From contig CALFYV010000099.1 in assembly GCA_937952395.1 (NCBI GenBank), positions 1 to 5,418 on the forward strand: a stretch of DNA of 5,418 nt. Reading direction: 5' to 3'. Position 1 is the stretch's first letter, and each line of letters starts with the position of its first letter. A model generated the notes under the pieces. The model searched no databases, was not told where the DNA came from, and saw nothing but the letters and a program-made list of their open reading frames with translations. Shown here in pieces: positions 1 through 5,418 of the stretch. This DNA is from an uncultured Bacteriovoracaceae bacterium. Its GTDB lineage: Bacteria > Bdellovibrionota > Bacteriovoracia > Bacteriovoracales > Bacteriovoracaceae. A program made the translations under genes and the position numbers.

Positions 1-309
1 GAGTAAAATGACAAGAACAGTACTGAGCGTACTTAAACAAAAATTTCGTACAAAAAATGTATGCTCACCCTGATCCTTTGGCTTAAAAAAAGCTGGGATA
101 AGTGCCTTCGAATATTTAATAATATCTTTATGAAAGTAACAAATAACAGCAAAGGCAGTTCCTAGATGCATCATCAAATCGAAAAAAACACCAGGATCTT
201 TAAACTGCATAATATGGGGGAGCAAAGCTAAATGGCCACTACTACTGACAGGTGCAAACTCAGTTACCCCTTGAATAATTCCATAAATGATTGCGGTTAA
301 AGTATCCAT
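1..309 (-). CDS. uppP: Undecaprenyl-diphosphate phosphatase UppP (BacA), N-terminal part only
   Basis: This integral inner-membrane enzyme dephosphorylates undecaprenyl diphosphate to undecaprenyl phosphate, recycling the lipid carrier used for peptidoglycan and other envelope polymers; extra copies are known to confer bacitracin resistance. The translation begins MDTLTAIIYGIIQGVTEF and carries the family's first signature: the (E/Q)xxxE motif (Q13 to E17), then P20-V-S-S-S-G-H26, including the conserved histidine. A hydrophobic helix near residues 45-60 and the start of another at about 90-103 follow, as expected of this polytopic family. The gene leaves the window after 103 codons. The family is usually about 270 residues, so the C-terminal part with the PGxSRSxxT motif is not seen. 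The ATG overlaps the TAA of the upstream FHA-RDD gene (TAATG), and a purine-rich GAAGAGAAG just before it can act as ribosome binding site, so translation is probably coupled. No defect is visible in the part present. Family assignment is firm. Confidence 0.95.
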   Translation of the reverse strand, partial: MDTLTAIIYGIIQGVTEFAPVSSSGHLALLPHIMQFKDPGVFFDLMMHLGTAFAVICYFHKDIIKYSKALIPAFFKPKDQGEHTFFVRNFCLSTLSTVLVILL

Positions 310-2459
310 TACTTCTCTTCTTTTGGATTATCTTCTAAGCCAAAATATATTTTATTACGCTTTTCAATCGACTCTAAAAGATCCGCCAAGTTCAAAATAG
401 CTTGCTCTCCAAATTTTTCATCATTACTTATTTGTCTTTTGAAAACTTTAAAAATTTGAATATGTGATCGTAGTGAGGACTTAATCACGTCCATTTCTTT
501 TTCATCATTTGAAGCAATGATTTCACTCGCGCGAGCGTAATAAGTTTTAAAAATAAATTTTGCTATAGATGTAAAATTAGCTTCACTTACTCTGTTAGTC
601 ATAACAAGATCAAGTAAACTTAATTCATCAAACTCTTTTTTCTTTTTCTCATTAAGATCTTTACCTAATAACGGGTCTTTTTCAATATCCCAAGTTAGGT
701 TGTAGAAATATTTTTCATAAAAATTATTCACATAATTTCTTGTTTCAAATTCAATTTTAAAAATACGACCGCCATTGGGATTGAGTGGGATAATATAATG
801 TTTAAGTGTTTGTGAAGAGTCATCCACAATTAAGCGCATGCATTCAAAATCCCCAAGATTTAAAAACTGGATATCATTTATTTTTTCCGTTTGCAGCATA
901 TAATAAAAGGCATCTCTGTATTCAATCGCACCTTTTATAAAAGGCCCACGCATTTTCATATAATCAATCACTGATTTTGATTCCAGTGAAAATGTTTGCT
1001 TCGTTAGCTTTTTTATCTCATCTTTCAATCTCTGCTTTGTAGCATCACTCCAACGTTTGTTTCTGAAGTTCTTACTCACAGAACTAATATCATGGATAAA
1101 ACTATGAATGACAGGAAAATGAAACTTAAAAAGTGGATCCATTTCTGTCGCCATTATCAAAAGCTTACGAAAGGAAAATTTTTTATAAAGGGAAAAAGTA
1201 GCCTTGCTCTCATGCTCTCTATCATAAAGATTAATAAAGGGGGTTATCCTCTTTTTCTTCTTAATTTGGACTAATTCATAGTAAGGATAAACATAAAGCG
1301 ATTCATCAAAAACCACATCAAACTCATAAAATTGAGTTCTACTTTTTTGTGAAAGAGCTTCTTTTGCTTTATTCTCTGGTGCTTCAAATTTAGTTACAGC
1401 AACTTTCTCTCTGGCTTCAAACCCTTGAAAAAGAGGAGAAGCAAATGAAAGGATCAAAACAAAAGGAAAAAAGAAGATAATGCCTAAAGTGACTAAAGTC
1501 TTAGATTTTATTTCAATAATAGAGAAAGTTAAAACTTCTTTAAAAGTTCTTTGATGAAATAAACAGGGTAGATCGAAAAGAATAAAAGGCGCCAATAAAA
1601 ATCCTAATACGTTTCTTGGGATGCTGATTAGGCGTCCTAAAATAAATGGCACAAAAGATCGCATGCCCATTAAATATTCCCCTGGGGAGACAGCAAAAAC
1701 TAGACTACCTAAAACTCTAACTACCATATAAAGCATCACATATTTTAAATAAGGCATAAGTTCATGACTGATGACTTCGATGAAACTCGATTTTTCTATA
1801 TAGGGAATTAAAAAAGCATTCATGGTTTGTTCAAAATCACCAATCAGTTGCTTATAAAAGACATAGGGATTTAATAAAGTATGCAGAGTAAAGGCCAGAA
1901 AGATATCCATCAAAACCGCCATCACTCTAAATGTCGCCCACACTCCCCCAGTACGTACTTTATCATCTACTGCTAATTTGATTTCAACTTTGCGTTTATT
2001 TTTATTTTCTTGCTCAATGAATTCTTTTTGTTGTCTTTCAATATCTTCAATATAGGCCCTAGTTTGAACTTCATTTTTCTCTACCACTTTCTGGCTCTCT
2101 TCAATCGAAGGAACGTGGACTTCTTCTTTGGGGATTTGTAAGAGCTGAGTAGAATCATCTTTCTCAACAAGAATCCGAACCGGTATATCTCCTATCACAA
2201 TTCCATCACTCTCTTTGAGTAAATATGTTTTTCCAGGATTAAGCTTTCCTCCATTCACAAATGTGCCTGAACGCGAGCCATAATCAACTAATGAAATCAC
2301 ATCATCTGAGACAGAAAATAAACAATGTTTGGAAGAAATATTTTTATCATCTTTGAAAATGATATCTCCAAGCTCGCTACCAATAACCAAGGGACGCGAA
2401 AGCGAATGCTTGGGCGAACCAGGAGGAGTATCAAATTTCAAAAAATAACGTTTACTCAC
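309..2459 (-). CDS. FHA domain / RDD-family membrane protein with long uncharacterised C-terminal region
   Basis: This is a 716-residue membrane protein. Residues about 5-98 form a forkhead-associated (FHA) domain, normally a phosphothreonine-peptide reader: VIGSELGDI (25-33), S42-x-x-H45, then DYGSRSGTFVNG (59-70). Residues 105-165 are a charged, probably helical linker. Residues about 172-345 are an RDD-type membrane region: one helix with embedded R178 and D185, a second at about 237-257 followed by SPGEYLMGMR (258-267), which fits the RDD pattern of a TPGK-like turn then LLGLR, and two more at about 282-301 and 321-343. Residues 350-716 are mostly soluble, rich in Lys, Phe and Tyr, and match nothing I recognise. 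Two usual FHA residues differ: the GR arginine is Ser28 and the NGT asparagine is Ser64. The start is GTG, because TAA directly precedes it in frame and the next ATG lies beyond the FHA domain; there is no clear Shine-Dalgarno sequence. It overlaps uppP by one base. Four helices would put both ends in the cytoplasm, but topology is uncertain. Domain calls are firm, cellular role unknown. Confidence 0.9.
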   Translation of the reverse strand: MSKRYFLKFDTPPGSPKHSLSRPLVIGSELGDIIFKDDKNISSKHCLFSVSDDVISLVDYGSRSGTFVNGGKLNPGKTYLLKESDGIVIGDIPVRILVEKDDSTQLLQIPKEEVHVPSIEESQKVVEKNEVQTRAYIEDIERQQKEFIEQENKNKRKVEIKLAVDDKVRTGGVWATFRVMAVLMDIFLAFTLHTLLNPYVFYKQLIGDFEQTMNAFLIPYIEKSSFIEVISHELMPYLKYVMLYMVVRVLGSLVFAVSPGEYLMGMRSFVPFILGRLISIPRNVLGFLLAPFILFDLPCLFHQRTFKEVLTFSIIEIKSKTLVTLGIIFFFPFVLILSFASPLFQGFEAREKVAVTKFEAPENKAKEALSQKSRTQFYEFDVVFDESLYVYPYYELVQIKKKKRITPFINLYDREHESKATFSLYKKFSFRKLLIMATEMDPLFKFHFPVIHSFIHDISSVSKNFRNKRWSDATKQRLKDEIKKLTKQTFSLESKSVIDYMKMRGPFIKGAIEYRDAFYYMLQTEKINDIQFLNLGDFECMRLIVDDSSQTLKHYIIPLNPNGGRIFKIEFETRNYVNNFYEKYFYNLTWDIEKDPLLGKDLNEKKKKEFDELSLLDLVMTNRVSEANFTSIAKFIFKTYYARASEIIASNDEKEMDVIKSSLRSHIQIFKVFKRQISNDEKFGEQAILNLADLLESIEKRNKIYFGLEDNPKEEK
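312..320 (-). promoter_or_regulatory. Probable ribosome binding site of uppP
   Basis: On the minus strand GAAGAGAAG lies immediately before the TAATG stop/start overlap, inside the last codons of the FHA-RDD gene. It is only a partial match to AAGGAGG, so reinitiation by ribosomes finishing the upstream gene may matter more than independent initiation. It supports choosing the ATG at 309-307 as the uppP start, which also places the first family motif at the expected distance from the N terminus. Confidence 0.5.
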
Positions 2460-2502
2460 TTATTCGACCACTTTTGTTGGCATAAGTTTTTTCGGACTTT
2501 CC

Positions 2503-2521
2503 GTAAACAAATAAAGTTTAC
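2503..2521. repeat. Inverted repeat GTAAAC-N7-GTTTAC upstream of the FHA-RDD gene
   Basis: Two perfect 6-base arms flank a 7-base A/T spacer, 44 bases upstream of the GTG start of the FHA-RDD gene. Read on the minus strand, this dyad is followed directly by CGGA-AAG-TCCG (2503-2493) and preceded by a CAC-TTCG-GTG mini-hairpin (2535-2526), so a leader transcript could fold into three small stem-loops in a row. It could instead be a DNA operator, since 19 bp with symmetric half-sites suits a dimeric regulator. No U-tract follows in the minus direction, so it is not an intrinsic terminator. The symmetry is certain, its role inferred. Confidence 0.4.
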
Positions 2522-2657
2522 ACATCACCGAAGTGCTTGGAATAACACTAGTTTAGTTTAGCAGGTTTAATTAAATTGCCAAATATTTGTGCCTAATCAA
2601 AAAGACAATAGGTGAGCACCCCTATCGGGCATTACAATAATATTTAATTAAGAGAAT

Positions 2658-2694
2658 TTAACGTTTTTGACCCAAATTACCGATAAAACGTTGA
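2658..2694. repeat. Inverted repeat AACGTTTT / AAAACGTT in front of the secreted-protein gene
   Basis: The arms AACGTTTT (2660-2667) and AAAACGTT (2685-2692) are perfect reverse complements separated by 17 bases. In RNA the stem could gain a G-U and a U-A pair outward, to 2658 and 2694. Each arm contains the self-complementary hexamer AACGTT, so the site also reads as two copies of one small palindrome 27 bases apart. It ends 13 bases before the Shine-Dalgarno sequence of the gene starting at 2720. It may be an operator with two half-sites, or a 5'-leader hairpin that affects translation or RNA stability. The repeat is directly visible, the function is inference. Confidence 0.5.
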
Positions 2695-2707
2695 TGGAGA
2701 ATTAGAC

Positions 2708-2714
2708 AAGGAAA
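2708..2714 (+). promoter_or_regulatory. Ribosome binding site of the secreted-protein gene
   Basis: AAGGAAA lies with its AAGG core eight bases before the ATG at 2720, a normal Shine-Dalgarno distance. The protein starting at that ATG opens with a textbook Sec signal peptide, so the two observations agree on the start. Confidence 0.8.
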
Positions 2715-2719
2715 CCATT

Positions 2720-5418
2720 ATGAAAAGACTTATAAAAAGTATCCTGGCCCAAGCTTTAAGTATGAACTTAATCCTCATGCCTACGATTGCCTCAGCTGAT
2801 ACCAAGTCTAGTAAAAAAAATAATACCTATAATAGTATTTTACAGGGCGTCAGTACCGCCAATCAAGCATTCAATCAATACCAAGGTATGACTCAGCAAC
2901 TGCAACAACAAAGTATGGTCAATGCCCAACTTTTTGATCTTGTTCCTTCTGCCCATACCGAAGGATTTTTGGGGCGTCGTTGTCAAGTTTTACAAAGTAG
3001 AACAGACAGACCAGAACCCCAATTTTGTTCGGTTTATGACAACGCATCTTTTATGCACACTCAAAACTTAGTTAAAATTGCTAATCAAAATAAAAACGTT
3101 TTTGAAGTCTATCAAACTATGGACGCTCCAGGTTCTTCCCAAGGTCTAAGATGCATGAAAGATGGCCTCAAAGATATGGATACACTGCTTCAGCAAAGAA
3201 TGAATAGCTTACAAGACATGCGTAATAATATCGCTGAAATGACAAGAAACTTTAAGTTCCAAGCTGACTTAGATAGAAAGAATATAGAAAAACTACAAAA
3301 CCTAATTACAGGAAAAAATATTGATCCCAATGAACTTTCTGAGCTTTATAAATCCGCCTTCAGTGATAATGCTTGTAAGAGTGTTTTCCTAAATGATTCT
3401 GCTCTTAAAGATGCAGCCTCAGTTAAAGACGCAGCTGGTGGTAAGAGAGGTCTTGAAGGTATTTTAGGTTTTCTTGAAACTCAAGGTAAAGGCCCTATCC
3501 CAGGCTCTGGTGGTGGTGAGACCGGTAACCTGGCCCAATACTATATCACTAATCAAGGTGCTATTAGAAAAGACATCGAAAAAACAGTAAAAGAGTTTAG
3601 AAAATATGTTTCAAACAAAGGTGCTGTCTCCCTAGAATCAAACGGTGCATCTGACTTAGGTTTTTCTAATAAGTTTTCTTCAAGCTTCGGTATACAAGAT
3701 CTTTCTGCTTTTCAAAATATTACTAAAAAGCATCACGGAATCTATGATTCTGAACGCACAAAACTGGCCCGTGAAGTGAAACAAATGGGACTTGACCCTG
3801 ATATAACAAGAAAGTTAACTGATCCAGATGTGAATTTTAAACGTGAACTAGAAAAATGGAAAAATAGAGAATACACAGCCTGCTTAAACAACGTTATGTT
3901 TGGCAAAGATTCTCCTAACCTAGACTCAAGTGATTTAGCAGGATTTGTTAAAAAATTTAAATCATCTAACAATAGATTAAGTTCAAGTTCAACTCGTGGT
4001 AATGATTTGCGCGCTTATATGCAATCAGTTTTAGCTGATAATACCATTAGTCTGGCAGAGAGAGTTTCACGTATCAGTGATTATGTTGCTCGTAAAAACT
4101 ATGGGGATATCTATTTCTTCTCTAGCTCAACTAGTGGAACTGTAGGTGACGCTTATAAAAGTGCCGATGATATAAAAAGTGGTAATATCAATAGCACTAA
4201 ACAAATTCGATCCGTTTCAAATATTTTAACTAGCTACAAAGAAACTTGCGATCGCATCTACACCAGCAGAGAAAGAAGCGGCAGCAATTTCAGTTCAGCT
4301 CAAGTTTATGACAAGCTTCTCGATGTTCGTGATGGTTATAATAAAATTGCTCAAGACTACCAAACTAATGTTTCTAATGAAATGATCGAGAGCATGGTTA
4401 ACTGTAAAGGTGTTCCCTCTCCAACTTCATGCTCTAAAAGCCAACTTAATATGAACTCTAATGGTTTTTGTCTTGGTAACGCCGTCACTTGCTCCGCTAA
4501 TATCAAAGGTTGTGAGCGTAAGGCTGAAAAAATTATTCAACAGAAAGTAAAAGATAAAAACTTACTAGCAGCTCAGTACACCAAAAACTTCAAGAAATAC
4601 ACCAACGATCAATTCCAATTGTTTAAAGCAATGGAGAAACAAGTTAAAGATATGTCAGGGCTCTATACCCAATTCTTTACTTCTCCTCCACAAATGGCTT
4701 CAGCTGATTTTTCTGATTTAGATTTAACTATGCCGGTTGAAGTTTATGATAAAGATCTTGGTGTCCAGATATTAAGAGAAGAGGATATTAATAAATATCT
4801 AAAGAACCTAGACACAAAATATGCCCGTGTTATGGAACAAGTTGATGAGCATAATCAAAAAATGATTGCCATAGCGCAAGAACGCTACGAAGAAGTTGAA
4901 GCCAATATCAAAAGAGAAATCGCAGCCTGGCAAGAAATTGCTCAGCAATGTAATCAAGCTATGACTGCTTATCAAGGTCAAGTGGCTGAACAAAATAAAA
5001 AGATTGCGGAAAATAACCAAAAAGTGCAAGAAGATCAAGGTAAGTTTTGTGCGGTTTATGCGGGACTTCGCTCGACTTCAAATCCTGCTGCTGGTTGTGA
5101 TGGAATGGTCGACGATCTTTACGAATATAGCACATCAGTATCAGCTTACTTGGGAGCAGCCGATAGAGAAAAAATTATTGCTTTTAGAGATTACTGTAAC
5201 TCGTTTAATAATGAGTATGACAGAGGTTCTGAGGGGTCAGATTTATTTTATACAATACTAGATATGAACACATTGCGGGCAGAAAACGTTTGTAAAGAGC
5301 TGGATGGATTAATAACAAATAACGCTTTAGAAAAAAGATTTAAAAAAGCATGCCAAGAACCAGATAAAAATGAAAGTCAAAAAGAGCTTCAATTCTTTGT
5401 GGATATATATAAAACAGA
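2720..5418 (+). CDS. Large exported cysteine-rich protein of unknown function, 3' end outside the window
   Basis: The frame is open from the ATG to the window edge, at least 899 codons without a stop. Residues 1-26 form a Sec signal peptide: basic MKRLIK, a hydrophobic core, and cleavage expected after A24-S-A26. There is no lipobox cysteine, so the product should be a soluble periplasmic, secreted or surface protein. The mature start is Gln/Asn-rich (about 35-70). Residues about 145-200 and 695-776 are long, charged, coiled-coil-like helices, the second heavily Glu/Lys/Gln. A Gly-rich linker sits at 258-269. Seventeen cysteines are present, all single, with five clustered as C562-x8-C-x12-C-x6-C-x6-C598 and six more from 744 to 878, which suggests disulfides in an oxidising compartment. 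No transmembrane segment follows the signal peptide. I recognise no catalytic motif or known family. It is transcribed divergently from the FHA-RDD/uppP pair, behind a good ribosome binding site and an inverted repeat. That this is a real gene is near certain; its function is unknown. Confidence 0.93.
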   Translation, partial: MKRLIKSILAQALSMNLILMPTIASADTKSSKKNNTYNSILQGVSTANQAFNQYQGMTQQLQQQSMVNAQLFDLVPSAHTEGFLGRRCQVLQSRTDRPEPQFCSVYDNASFMHTQNLVKIANQNKNVFEVYQTMDAPGSSQGLRCMKDGLKDMDTLLQQRMNSLQDMRNNIAEMTRNFKFQADLDRKNIEKLQNLITGKNIDPNELSELYKSAFSDNACKSVFLNDSALKDAASVKDAAGGKRGLEGILGFLETQGKGPIPGSGGGETGNLAQYYITNQGAIRKDIEKTVKEFRKYVSNKGAVSLESNGASDLGFSNKFSSSFGIQDLSAFQNITKKHHGIYDSERTKLAREVKQMGLDPDITRKLTDPDVNFKRELEKWKNREYTACLNNVMFGKDSPNLDSSDLAGFVKKFKSSNNRLSSSSTRGNDLRAYMQSVLADNTISLAERVSRISDYVARKNYGDIYFFSSSTSGTVGDAYKSADDIKSGNINSTKQIRSVSNILTSYKETCDRIYTSRERSGSNFSSAQVYDKLLDVRDGYNKIAQDYQTNVSNEMIESMVNCKGVPSPTSCSKSQLNMNSNGFCLGNAVTCSANIKGCERKAEKIIQQKVKDKNLLAAQYTKNFKKYTNDQFQLFKAMEKQVKDMSGLYTQFFTSPPQMASADFSDLDLTMPVEVYDKDLGVQILREEDINKYLKNLDTKYARVMEQVDEHNQKMIAIAQERYEEVEANIKREIAAWQEIAQQCNQAMTAYQGQVAEQNKKIAENNQKVQEDQGKFCAVYAGLRSTSNPAAGCDGMVDDLYEYSTSVSAYLGAADREKIIAFRDYCNSFNNEYDRGSEGSDLFYTILDMNTLRAENVCKELDGLITNNALEKRFKKACQEPDKNESQKELQFFVDIYKT

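Larger units (their letters stand above)
2460..2719. other. Divergent intergenic region, AT-rich, with several dyad symmetries
   Basis: This 260-base gap separates the two divergent genes and must hold the promoter of each unless transcription enters from elsewhere. I see no consensus sigma-70 pair. The best minus-strand candidate is TTGTCT (2608-2603) and TATTTG (2585-2580) with a 17-base spacer, a weak match. On the plus strand TACAAT (2633-2638) resembles a -10 box but lacks a good -35 partner. Perfect short palindromes include TTTAATTAAA (2566-2575) and CAAATATTTG (2580-2589). TTTAATTAA recurs at 2643-2651. Longer inverted repeats are listed separately. No protein-coding gene is supported here. 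Confidence 0.6.

Noticed and set aside
1092..1274. Plus-strand 60-codon open frame inside the FHA-RDD gene
   Set aside because: It is entirely antisense to a well-supported coding sequence and has no independent evidence.
2485..2503. CGGA-CTT-TCCG hairpin beside a T-run, considered as an intrinsic terminator
   Set aside because: The T-run precedes the stem on the plus strand and becomes an A-run after the stem on the minus strand, so neither direction gives stem then U-tract. The stem is also only four pairs.
2460..2525. 21-codon minus-strand reading frame starting with ATG and ending directly before the FHA-RDD GTG
   Set aside because: It has no Shine-Dalgarno sequence, shows no recognisable peptide pattern and overlaps the hairpin-forming leader. 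Chance frames of this size are common, so it is mentioned only as a possibility for reinitiation.
2325..2561. Plus-strand 78-codon open frame across the start of the FHA-RDD gene
   Set aside because: It lies mostly antisense to the FHA domain coding sequence, and its translation is rich in Lys, Arg, Phe and His without domain character. It is a shadow of the real gene.
2667..2696. TTGACC at 2667-2672 as a -35 box for the plus-strand gene
   Set aside because: At 17-18 base spacing the downstream hexamer is TTGATG-like, a poor -10 box, and transcription would then start almost on the ribosome binding site.
3742..5038. Two minus-strand 76-codon open frames (3742-3972 and 4808-5038) opposite the exported-protein gene
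   Set aside because: Both are antisense shadows of the long plus-strand frame. The second looks hydrophobic only because it is the complement of a Glu/Lys/Gln-rich helix.
5004..5261. Plus-strand 85-codon open frame near the right edge
   Set aside because: It lies in another frame of the exported-protein gene, whose reading frame, cysteine pattern and composition continue unbroken through this stretch.

Overview
The window shows an AT-rich bacterial region with two transcription units that diverge from a 260-base intergenic region (2460-2719). The large product on the plus strand has a clean Sec signal peptide and many single cysteines. That fits an exported, disulfide-bonded protein of a Gram-negative-type bacterium. 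Low G+C, an FHA-RDD membrane protein and a big unrecognised secreted protein would suit a member of the Bdellovibrionota such as the Bacteriovorax group. This lineage call is an impression from composition and gene style, not a demonstrated placement.

Minus strand, 2459 down to 1: a GTG-started gene encodes a 716-residue protein with an N-terminal FHA domain, an RDD-type membrane region and a long C-terminal part I cannot assign. Its stop codon overlaps the start codon of the next gene (TAATG). That gene is uppP (bacA), the undecaprenyl-diphosphate phosphatase of cell-wall lipid-carrier recycling, and it runs off the left edge with only its first 103 codons present. The overlap makes co-transcription and translational coupling very likely.

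Plus strand, 2720 to the right edge: one uninterrupted reading frame of at least 899 codons, still open at 5418. It starts at an ATG with a good Shine-Dalgarno sequence and encodes an exported, Gln-rich and cysteine-containing protein with helical, coiled-coil-like stretches and no family I recognise. It is the main unknown here.

The intergenic region holds no convincing gene or consensus promoter. It does hold several dyad symmetries: a perfect 8-bp inverted repeat just upstream of the plus-strand ribosome binding site, a GTAAAC-N7-GTTTAC repeat with adjacent small hairpins upstream of the FHA-RDD gene, and a possible two-helix structure between them. These may be operators or leader RNA structures. 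I found no tRNA, rRNA, CRISPR array, insertion sequence or strong terminator. The most noteworthy points are the atypical FHA binding residues, the FHA-RDD/uppP coupling and the large cysteine-rich secreted protein.
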